From the NCBI GenBank assembly GCA_016858145.1, contig JAEHOE010000144.1, positions 186,001 to 250,000 of the forward strand: 64,000 nucleotides of DNA. Reading direction: 5' to 3'. The position numbers and the translations under genes were made by a program. Source of the DNA: Edaphochlamys debaryana (taxonomy: Eukaryota > Chlorophyta > Chlorophyceae > Chlamydomonadales). A model generated the notes under the pieces. The model was not told where the DNA came from. It saw only the letters and a program-made list of their open reading frames with translations, and did no database searches. Shown here one piece after another: positions 48,624-58,600 of this stretch (positions within the stretch are counted from its first letter, which is position 1; each line of letters begins with the position of its first letter).

Positions 48624-49261
48624 AGTCGTGAGGCGGCCCCGGGGCGTTCGTGATGGAGAGACCCCGAGAGTTCCTTTGACTGCAACAGACCCAGCAACAG
48701 AGGAATGGGGCCAGCTTGCCAAGGTTTGGCGTATTATCGATACTATACTACCTTCCTTCTTGGGCGCAGCCGAGCGAGCGAGTTGGACGTAAGCAGCTTC
48801 TTGAGCCTGTGGGAGAGGAGGGCATAGCCCCCGCGCAGTACTCAGGCTACGACGGTGTCGAGCAATACACGGAGCGGTACGCGCGGACGATGTACCGCTC
48901 TAGAATTATCGGCTTGCTGTTGCTGGCAATGCTGCGCCTGTGCCGGTAGCCAACACCAACCAACCCGGCATGACTGAGCCTGTGCGAGCTTGAGAGGGCG
49001 TCTGGGTGTCCACGGCTGCAGCGGAAGCCTTGACGTGAGGCTAGGATTGAGACTAGGCAGGTGCTCAGCTACTTGAAGGTCCCGGGGGTCCAGGTTATTC
49101 ATGACGGTGTGTGCATGATGTCGTAGAATACAGCACAAAGGTGCGAGTACTCGCGGGCATGGGGGCGATCCAGCAGGGATGGCGCCAGATGTAGGGCCGC
49201 AGCCCGAAGGGCATCATGGTCAGGGGTCCAGGGCACGTCTCTGGTCATGCACATTGAGGCA

Positions 49262-49520
49262 TGTCAGGACACACCATGGGTTGAGGTAAGGTACTGCCGA
49301 GTCGCCGGACCCCCCCCCACACCTTCAGTCCCACGGCTCGTGCAGTGCGTGCCGAACCTCGCTGGGATCACAGCATCGGTGATTGATCACCCCCAGAACG
49401 CTGCCCCGCCGGGCAGCGACAGAACTGCGGCACGCACTGCACGAGCCGTGGGACTGAAGGTGTGGGGGGGGGTCCGGCGACTCGGCAGTACCTTACCTCA
49501 ACCCATGGTGTGTCCTGACA
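49262..49520. mobile_element. foldback (MITE-like) element 1 with perfect 93-bp inverted arms
   Basis: Arms 49262-49354 and 49428-49520 are exact reverse complements, including a run of nine C/G, around a 73-bp spacer. Outer ends read TGTCAGGACACACC. No open frame inside, so it would be non-autonomous. It directly abuts element 2, whose ends are similar. Confidence 0.85.
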
Positions 49521-49521
49521 G

Positions 49522-50036
49522 CTGTCAGCACACGGTACGGTACGCGCCACACCATCGCCTGCTAGGGGACACCTCCATCCCCACGGCTGCTGATCGGTAC
49601 CTCTGCCATAATCAGCTGATCGGCTGCGCCATCAGTGCAACACGACTAGCGTGTGCACAGCCGTCTACCCTGCAGCCCACATATCGGGGCTCTCGTTCTC
49701 GTTCATATCGTTCTCGTTCATATCTGTATCGTTCTCGTTCTCGTTCATATCGTTCTCGTTCATATCGGGAGCGCTGAGAGTTCTCGTTCTCGTTCTCGTT
49801 CTCGTTCATATCGGGAGCGCTGGGAGCAAAGGTGAATGCTCGAAATGTCCGGGGACCCTTTGCGAGAGCCCCGATATGTGGGCTGCAGGGTAGACGGCTG
49901 TGCACACGCTAGTCGTGTTGCACTGATGGCGCAGCCGATCAGCTGATTATGGCAGAGGTACCGATCAGCAGCCGTGGGGATGGAGGTGTCCCCTAGCAGG
50001 CGATGGTGTGGCGCGTACCGTACCGTGTGCTGACAG
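49522..50036. mobile_element. foldback (MITE-like) element 2 with perfect 174-bp inverted arms
   Basis: Arms 49522-49695 and 49863-50036 are exact reverse complements around a 167-bp spacer made of degenerate GTTCTCGTTCATATC tandem repeats. Outer ends read CTGTCAGCACACGG, close to the TGTCAGGACACACC ends of element 1, suggesting one family. No coding capacity. Perfect arm identity implies recent origin or ongoing gene conversion. Confidence 0.85.
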
Positions 50037-50322
50037 GCAGCTTGGGCCCTCTTGGGCATCCCAAGTCGTGGCAGGGTCTGTAATCGGTTCAAATGCTTCA
50101 TACCGGTAATCGATCGCTGCGCGCATCCCGGCCAGCTAGACCCGCGCACGACACACGTCGCTGCAGTCTCCTGTCGCCTGTCTTAGCCTTGCTGCCCCTG
50201 GCACCCCTGTCACTCCTTGCAGTGCTCCCCAACGCCGACCACGGCAGAGTTCTTCGGTGCAGCCCCCACCACCAGCACCAACCGGTCGATAAGTTTCCCT
50301 GTTCTCAGTTGCAAGCGACAGG

Positions 50323-50470
50323 GATAAGGGAACTGCAGCTTGTGGCATCGCGGGCTGGGCGTGAATCGCAGGTCCTTGCGTGACGCAGGCACACACGCAC
50401 GCACGCACGCCGACACGGGGGGGGCTTCGCCGCCCGAAGAGCCTGACGGCGGCGGCTCAGCCCCCAAAAA
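50323..50470 (-). repeat. dispersed repeat, copy 2 (reverse orientation)
   Basis: Reverse complement of the repeat at 18533-18687; see that copy for landmarks. The two are about 32 kb apart in opposite orientation. Confidence 0.75.
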
Positions 50471-50712
50471 GGCCGAGCTACGAGCACCTCGTGTACCATC
50501 CTGCAGCCCTATGTGCCTGTCTCACCGCCTGCCCAGCCCGTCTACCTATCTATCCTCAACACCCGCACCTTGGCTTTGCCCCCCTACCCAACACCAGCCA
50601 ACCCGCAGTGCTGCCTCCCAGACAGGCGTACGCCCCAACCCATGCCGACTTGCCCATGCACCCTCCCCATGCCGCGCCCCTCTGGCGCCCTCCCGCACGG
50701 CTCCCGCGCCCC

Positions 50713-53700
50713 TCACAACCCCGTCCGCTGCTTGAGCCGCTCCCGCGCCCGCGCCGCGCTGCCCCCCGAAATCAGCACGCCCCAGGGGTTGGAGGCGGTC
50801 TCGTTGGCGTTGAGTCCGTGCTGCGAGGCGTGGGGGTGGTGCGTGCGGAAGGGGTGCTCGCGCGGGTGAGGGGGCTGCAGGTTGCCCGCCTGGTACCTGG
50901 GGGAGTGGCGGGGACGACGGGCAAGGTTTGGTACCAGGGGCTCTGGGTGAGGGCAAGGGGAGCCGGAGGTTGAGCAACGCATGGTGCACAGCCCCGGCCG
51001 TCGTCTGGCAGGGACAAGCACTCACTTGTCCCAGCACGTCTCGCACAGGTTGTAGCCTTGACACTTGTCGCACTCATAGCTGGGGAACAAAGGAGGAGGA
51101 GCAGGGGGCGCAGCAATCGACCTCGTGAGCTCGCAGGCACAGCAACGCAGCGCCCGCCGCTTCCCTCTTATCAGCCGCAAGCCCGTTTCGCCAACGGCCA
51201 TGCCCCTTTCCAACCCAAACCCACCGGAACTCTCCCTTAGGGCAGTCGAAGCGGCGGGTGACCAACCGATCAGTGCCGTCTGCAGCGGGGAGCACGCCAT
51301 GCGTCTAAGGCCAAGCGGCACAAGTGAAGACCTCACGACTGACACCATAAGCCTCTTCCAAGCAGGGCCCAGGCCCTGTACGTAAGCTCCCCTGCCTTCG
51401 CCACGCGAGCTCAGGCCTCGCGGTTCCCCCCCGACCCCCTGCCCGCACCGTTGATGGGCCGCCCGCAGCAGCTGCACTCGTGGATCTCCTTCTGGTAGGC
51501 GAAGCCCGGCAGCCCCGAGTGCCGCGAGCGGGAAGACTCGCCCGTGTCGTCGCTGTCACGGGCCATACCCGTGAAGCCCTGGGGGTGATGAGGGGGAGGG
51601 GGAGGGAGGCGGGCGGGAGCGTGCGCTGGGGGTGGGTGGGTAGCGAGGTCAGGGGAAGGGCCGCGGGAGGCAGGATGGCGCACGCCAACCCCGAGCTGCC
51701 GCTGGTCGCCCCACCCCGCCTCCCACTCATGCCATTGTTGCCGCTCGCTCCGTTCCGCCGCGCCAGCCCGTGCCCACCTTTCTGGACGTGAGCTGGTGCA
51801 GCTTGGCGTTGATGAGCGTGATGGGGCGCAGGTCGGCCCCCTCGGGCGGGAAGAGCAGGCAGTCCCCCCCCGCGCCCGCCTGCCCCCGCGCCTCCACGAA
51901 GCCCGCCGCCCGCAGCACCGCCTCCCCGCTGCCCCCCAGGCAGTCCAGCGCCTCCAGGATCTTGGGGTTGCCCTTGCGCACCGTCCTGCAGGAGGGGAGG
52001 CGGGGAAGAGGGCAACGGATGGGAGTGATAATGAGGGGCCCCGCCGGGCCGAACCGTAGCGCTGGTCCACACCGCAGCACCCCGGCCGCGTCTGCTGCTA
52101 CCTCCCCCCTCAGGCATGTCGCCTCCGCGCCTTCCCGTGTGCGGCCACGCCCCTGCCGCCCTTCAACCCCGACCCCATCCTCCACCTGTACTTCTCCAGC
52201 GCGTTGCCGCAGTCCACGATGTTGGCGGTCAGCCGCCCCAGCAGCCCCAGGGCCGACCACAGCCGCTCGCCCTGCGCGGAGGGGCGCGTGGGTTAGGGTA
52301 GGGCGTGTCTGCGGAGGGGCTTGGGGCAGTGGAGCCCTCTTCCCCTTGTGAGGCCCGCGCAGCCGTTCAGGACCTCGATTCACGTCCACCCCACCTTGTG
52401 CGCGTTGGTCTGCACCGCCCACACCACGGCCGACAGCAGCCGGCGGCACGCGGCCAGGGGCAGTCCGCTGATGCCGGCGTCCAGCATCCACTCAGACAGC
52501 TGCAGCTGCGGAGGGGCAGGGGGTGATGGGAGGGGGGACAAGGACGGGGAGGGCGGGGTAGGAGAGGCGGTTCGAGTGCAGTACATGTTGGGCCCTTGCG
52601 GCCCTGCGCGGTCGTATGACATCACTGCCCGGTCCATCACAGCACGGCTAGGTGTGAGACAGGCAGACAGGGGCCGGGGCGCGGTATCGGCATGCTTCCC
52701 TCAGGTGCAGGGGTTCCTTGAGCCGTGTCTGACTCCGTACACTCCCAGCCGCCCGCCCTCAAGGAAAGGGTGGACATCGGTGGGTAGGTAGCGTCGAGGG
52801 CATCAGGGTGGCGGCCTGGTCCCCTCCGCTCTGACCCCTGAGGCGGCCCTCCCTCCGTGCTGACCGCAGGGCTGCCTCCTGCCGCTGCCCTCCTCTTACG
52901 CCCTCCCTCCACCCTTTCTCTCCCCTCCCCTTCCTCCCAGTCGGCTCCGTCGCCAGCGCCCCCGTGCGCTCACGTGCGGGGGGAACTCCCAGCTGGTTGT
53001 GGGGGCGCCCTCGGTGGCATAGTAGTAGCGGTGGTACCTGCGTGGTGGTGTGGTGTGGGGGCCGGGAGCGTGACATGCGCGACAGCAAGGTGTCGGATAG
53101 CAGACGCGCTGACGTGGCAGGCGGTGTCCCGCCGCATGTTCCTGCGGAGCCAGATACCTCCGTGACCCCTGCTTGGCGTGCTAAACAGCAGAGCCCACGT
53201 CGCCCCTTGCCCTCCTCCTCCTCTTCCCTGCCAGTCGGCCCAGTGCCAGTCTCACCTGCCGGCTGGGGCCGTGGGCCGCGGCCCGGCTCTTCCCCCATCG
53301 CCCCTACCCCCACCCCCCAGCCCCAGCCCAAGGTCCCCACTTGAGCGAGTAATACTCCTTGATGTCCTTTGAGGCCAGAAGGCTGGGGCCGGGGCCAAGG
53401 TAGGGCTTGGCCTGGGGGCGGGGGTTAGATGACATCAACGTAGCAAAGCGTTGTGAGATGACATCAACGTAGCAGCAAAGCGTTTTGTCGTGGGCGTAGG
53501 GGGGGGGGGGCGGGGGGCCCTGGCCAAGCCCCGTCCCTGGCCCAGCGTGTGCGTCCCCTCTTCCCCTGGCAGAAGCTCCAGCACCAACACCCCTGCGCCC
53601 CCAGAGTCTGTACCACGGTTGTCCGGCTTACTAATCTTCGCCCTCCTCTCCTCCCCGTCCACCCGGTCTGCCCACGACGGTTGGTGCCCCCGGTGCAGCG

Positions 53701-53858
53701 GTTGCGGGCGAGGGCCAGTGCTACGGACCCGAGCACGTCTCCGCTCGCTTGCGAGGCACTCCCACCTCCTCGAAGTTGCCGAAGAGCTCCGCGCAGGCTT
53801 TGGAGACGTCCGCGTTATAGCCCAGGGCGAGGAGCTTCTGCTCCAGCGCCTGCGACAT
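50713..53858 (-). CDS. UBA-like / WW-like / PUB / ZZ-zinc-finger protein (probable ubiquitin-Cdc48 adaptor)
   Basis: Ten exons, 351 aa: 53858-53766, 53411-53341, 53037-52974, 52505-52395, 52271-52186, 51985-51778, 51578-51449, 51279-51225, 51079-51026, 50896-50713. Residues 1-31 (LEQKLLALGYNADVSKACAEL) look like a UBA helix pair. Residues 47-76 (YHRYYYATEGAPTTSWEFPP) match the second half of a WW domain (W71, P74), but the first Trp is missing. Residues about 112-211 form a PUB domain (ANIVDCGNALEKYRTVRKGN, then AVLRAAGF and CLLFPPEG); PUB domains bind the C-terminal tail of Cdc48/p97. A ZZ finger follows with C246/C249, C276/C279, C285/C288, H301/H305, rebuilt across three introns in correct frame. 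No catalytic domain is visible, so an adaptor role is inferred. It is divergent from ENY2. I know no named protein with this exact order. Confidence 0.85.
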
Positions 53859-54190
53859 AGCGCCTCACGTCCTCTCCAGGGCTACTTATGAGTGTGGTCT
53901 TGGGCAGGGTGAGCAGCGTTCGGGCGACGCGACGGGTGCAGAGCGTCGGTCGCAACCCTCGTCGCCGTGCACACCCTCAGAGGAACACGTATCTGGGAGG
54001 CGCGAGTGATTGTTGCTATTGACTTGTGCTGCATTGCGCTGTGAACCCTGGCGCTGCTCAAGCCGCGATTGGTTCATTCGCTCAGGTGCCACCACTCACA
54101 GCGCTTGCAGGTCAGTGCAACGCAGCACGCATAAGAGTTGCTGATATCGCGGTTATACAACAAGCCTGAAAGCGTGGCGGGCCACCGGGA
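53859..54190. promoter_or_regulatory. shared upstream region of divergent PUB-ZZ and ENY2 genes
   Basis: Only 332 bp separate the two start codons, so a bidirectional promoter is likely. No TATA box or specific site can be assigned with confidence. Confidence 0.55.
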
Positions 54191-55375
54191 ATGTCGCACG
54201 GTGTGTTGAAGCGCCCGGCCCAAAGCAGCGTCGACCCCGTTGACGAGCTCCGTCTGGAGGAGAAGATCCGTCATCACGTGAGCAGCTGATGGAGGGCTCT
54301 CCACTGGGGCGGGGCTCCGAGATGCCTTCATTCCGCGCGCCTCCTCAACACGGGGCGTGGCGGGCCTTCTAGCTTGCTGATGGGCTCATGTCCTGACTCG
54401 TTTAACAAAGCCGGCTGCCCACTGCTGCACTTTCCTCTGCTCGCGTGTGCGTCCGCGCAGCTGACGACCTCTGGCAAGCGGGACGACCTCAAGGAGCTGC
54501 TCACGGCGCGGCTGGCGGCCTGCGGCTGGCGGGACGACATCAAGCAGCGCTGCAGGGGTGAGGGGGGGCAGGGAGAAGGGGGAGGGCATCCAGGGGAGGC
54601 GGGGGGGGGCAGAGATAGGGTGGGCAACGTGGGGCAGGGCGCAGGGGTCCCAGTGTTCGGGTAGGGAGGGTACCGGCACTCCGGCAGGGTACCGGAGGTT
54701 GGGACAGGGGGCAGTAGACAGTAGGGCTGTAGAGGGCAGGCATGTGCTTCGTCACAGGCGCTCGGGGCTTGGCGACGTGGTGTCTTGTGGCGCAGCGGAG
54801 GCCCGGCGATGGCGAGGTGCCAGGGAGAGCACCCCAGCGTGGCATGGGCGCTCAGGGGTGCACGCCGGGGCGGCGTGCCGAGGCACGCCCAGCCCCCTCC
54901 CGACCCCCACGGCCCCTCCACAACATTCCCCAACCACCCGCCTCCCCCCCAGAGTACGTGGCAAAGAAGGGGCGCGACCAAGTGACAACCGACGACATCG
55001 TGCGAGCGGTGAGAGGGCATACGGGTGCACTGCTGGGGATGGCAGGGGCGGCGCGAACGCGGAGGCGGGCGCTCTACACTAGACGTGGCCGGGCCAGGCC
55101 CAAGCAAAGGCTCTACGGATGCGGGATGCGTTGCGGGGCGCCCAATGCACCAAGCCTGCCGCGGGGCCCCACCCGGAGGTGCCGTCGCTGCCGCTGCCGG
55201 CCTGCGGCCGGGGCCAGCACTTCCGCATTGGTGCACACACCCCAACACCGCCGCTCTGCCCCTGCCTGCCCCCTCCCCACCCCCCCAGATCCGACCGGAG
55301 GGCCGCGCCACGGTGCCCGACTCCGTCAAGGCTGAGCTGCTGGCGGAAATCAAGAAGTTCATCCTCAGCATCTAG
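54191..55375 (+). CDS. ENY2: ENY2/Sus1, SAGA deubiquitinase module and TREX-2 mRNA-export factor
   Basis: Small helical protein that bridges histone H2B deubiquitination in SAGA with nuclear-pore mRNA export. Four exons, 108 aa (human about 101): 54191-54277, 54461-54557, 54953-55008, 55289-55375. Matches family order throughout: LEEKI...SGKRDDLKELLTARL, CGWRDDIKQRCREYVAKKG, VTTDDIVRA, then PEGRATVPDSVKAELLAEIKKF. The gene is compact; RMC1 starts 245 nt after the stop on the same strand, and no TGTAA motif was seen in that gap. Confidence 0.93.
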
Positions 55376-55619
55376 TCACCGCGCCTACGTTTCCCGGCTT
55401 ACACGAGCAGCCCTGCATACTCAGCATCTGAGCGCCGCAGCGGCTCAGCACGCGGCTCTACAGGAACCGAGCAGCACTTTGAGCCCTTTTGGGCCCGGGC
55501 TTGGACGGCGTGTCGGAGCTAGACGCTAAGCGTTGAAGGCGCGGAGGAGCAATTCTTGAAGCAGAACTGAGATTGGCAGTTAGGCGCAGATACAGGCGAG
55601 CGTGTGAGAACCGACCGCA

Positions 55620-58600
55620 ATGGCGTCAGTGGGCTCGGCGGGTGCGGGGCCCTCCTCCGGCCACCCGCACGCCCATGGCTCCCACGCCGGTCTGCACGTG
55701 GGCCCCCCCCTCTTCCACGTGGCTGCCGTGGACCAGGTGCGAGCCCGCACGTGATTGGGGGAAGGCAGGGTTGCGGTTGCCTCGGAGAAAAGCACTGCGC
55801 TACAAGGTGGGCTGTAGGGTCGGCTCAACCTGGGGGCCTCGGCGAGGTCGAAGGAAGCTCTGCTGTTTGTTGACCCAGGCTAACGCTGAACCCGTGCGAA
55901 CACGGCTAGCCCAGCTCTTCGCCCCACCGTCGTCACCTTCCTCCCTCCTGGCCCCTCCCTTCCTTCCGCTCCCCTCCTCCCCCCCCCAGGGCCTGCACCT
56001 GGAGCCCGAGACCCTCTCCTACTGGGGCTACGACGACGGCACCGCCACCCTGCTGGTGGTCAAGGGGGGGCTGGTCTTCGCATACGACCTGGCACCGGGC
56101 CTCCCCCCCGGCTGCCCCGACGCGCTAAAGTGGACCTTCCCCCTGGCCGACGGCCCCCCCGTTCGCGCGCTGCGTCTGTCCCTGGACGGCCACATACTGG
56201 CCTGCCAGCGCTCGCCCGTGCTGCTGGTGTGTGTGGACGTGTGGTGGGAGGAGGAGGGAGGGTGTGTGGTGTGTTTGCGCTGTTACAGAGCTTGAGACAT
56301 GCCATGGACAGATGCCGTGGGGTCTAGCGTAGGCAGCGGCCGGAAGTGCCTGGTGCGCTTAACCCCCGATTCATGCCCGGTGTGCTCCGCAGGAGTTTGT
56401 GGACCTGGCCACAGGCAACGTGTTCGTGCAGGTGGGGGGGTCGGGGAGGGGGTGGAGGGGCTGGCAGGGGAGTGGGTGTCCCAGAGGCAGGGGCCGGATA
56501 GGGGCTGGGGCATGGGATGCAGGGGCAGCACCCTTTCCCACCTCCTGTCGTGCCCTCCCCCGCCTGCCGCCCAGGGCACCGACAAGGGCCGCGGCGAGGT
56601 GCTGACCTTCTTCTTCACTGAGCTGCCGGGGGCCGAGGTGGTGCTGGTCACGCCCACGGGTGCGAGGGGGGGCGGGTGGCAGGCGCCGTCAGCAGCCCGG
56701 CAGCCCGGCCGTGACGCCCTCGTTAGCACGTGCCTCCCCTGATCTCGCTGCGCTGCGGCCCACCCCTGTCCCCTCCCCTACCCGCCCCCTACCGCCAGGC
56801 CTGGAGCTGCTCGAGTTCGTGCCCCGGCGCATGGGGCTGCGCCTCAAGGAGCGAGTGAGCGGCTGGGCGGGGGGGGCCGGGCGGAATCCGTGCGAAGACC
56901 CGGGCCGGGGGTGGATGGAACCCTGCTAATGCCTGACTCCTCGACCCCCTCCAGCATGCTGGGGGAAGCGAGTGAAGCCTGAGGCTGGGGCCCCGGCCTG
57001 CGCCGCCACGGTGATGCCAGTGCTCGCCCCAGCGCAATGCAGCCGCAGCCGCAGCCGCAGCCGTGCAGGCCCACCCTCGTGTTCTCACGTCACGGTTTCC
57101 ACTGCCTGCGGCACGACGTCTCACGCTGCCATACGCCCACACGCTTCGTACCTCGCACCTGCCACACGCCCGTCCCCCGGAACCCTCGAGCCTGCCCTGC
57201 TACCCCGCCATCCCCCCCCCAGGTCCGGCTGCCCGTGGAGTGGGCGGTGTACACGCACGAGACGCGCATGGTGCTGCTGGGCACCTCGGGCGGCGGCAGC
57301 ACCTCGGGCTTCATCAAGGCCTTCCAGTTCGTGTCCACCGGCCTGGTGGTGCTGCCGCCCTTCACGGCGGGGGCGGCGGCGGCGGCAGCCACGCTCATGG
57401 GCGGCGGCGGCGGCACGGCGGCGCCCGCGGGCGGGCTCGTCGCCAACAGCCCCGCCGCGGCGGCGGCCGTCGCCACGCCGCCGGCGCGCGTGGCGGCGGA
57501 CTGCTTGCGCCTGATCAAGGTGTACGGCAGGTGCGTCGGGCTGTTTGGCCCTGCAGCCCCGACTCGCCCTCGGGCCTGCCTCGGTTGTTCTACGTCTCGT
57601 GCTTTCGGCCTTCTTCTTCGCAGTCCTCCTGCTCATCTGCACGCCGAGTCTTTCCCTTTTGCGCGCTGAGCGTCTCCCGGTCCCTTATGCTTGGGCCCTC
57701 GTAGGGTGTACTGCGCCCACATCAACCGCCGCGCGCTCAAGCTGGAGCTGTACCGCTTCTATACGGACACTGTCGTACTGCAGCACACGTACGAGCTCTT
57801 CTCGCCGCACGTGGACATCGCGGTGGTCGACAGCGTCATCGTGCTGGTGGCGCGTACGGCAGCGACAGGTACGGCAGAGCATGGGTCGTGGGGTAGCGTC
57901 ACGTGTGCGGGCTGCGCTGCTGTCGGGGGCTGGGCCCATGAGGGAAAGCTACTTGAAAGGACGCAGTTTACAGGGCAAAGCCCACTTCCCCCTGATGCCT
58001 GGGCCGTGGTGCCATGGGTAGCCTCACCTCCAGGCAAGGCAGGCTGAGACACAGTCTGGAGACCTACTCTAAGCGCCACTCCCGCGGCTGCCGGGCCTCC
58101 GCAGGTGCCGGCGGCGCGGCGGCCAGCGGCTCCGGAACCAGCGGTGGCGGCGGCGGCATGGTCGCCCTGCTGTACGACGTGGCGGCGCCGACGGCCCAGC
58201 CCATCGCCAACCCGCTGCCGCTGCGCATCCAGCGGCACCGCCCGCCGCGGCCCGGCGGCGCCGCCACCTCCGCCGCCGACGGCGGCGACAGCGACGGCGG
58301 AGGCCCCAGCGACGCCGACGAAGCCGATGGCGGCGGCGGCGGCGCTGCTGGAGCGTCTGCTGGCGCCGACGGCACGTCACCCGGGGCGGCGGTGGCGGCG
58401 GCCGCTGCGGCGGCGGCGCGGCGTTGGGAGTACTGCTCGCCCAACGTCCTGATCGACCGCTCGGGCCAGGTCGTGTACCGCCTCGCGCTCAACCTGCCGG
58501 CCATCGTTGAGTCATGCTCGGACGCGTCCGTACTCGCCGGCTTCCTGCAGCGCCGCCGCGGAGCCACGCCGCCGCCGGCGCCCGCGGCGGCCCCGGCGGA

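Larger units (their letters stand above)
48624..50712. other. repeat-filled region between convergent IRE1 and the PUB-ZZ gene
   Basis: Two adjacent foldback elements (49262-49520 and 49522-50036) and a dispersed repeat copy (50323-50470) occupy about half of it. No gene is supported. No TGTAA motif occurs between the IRE1 stop and the foldbacks; one lies just beyond them at about 50079. Confidence 0.6.
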
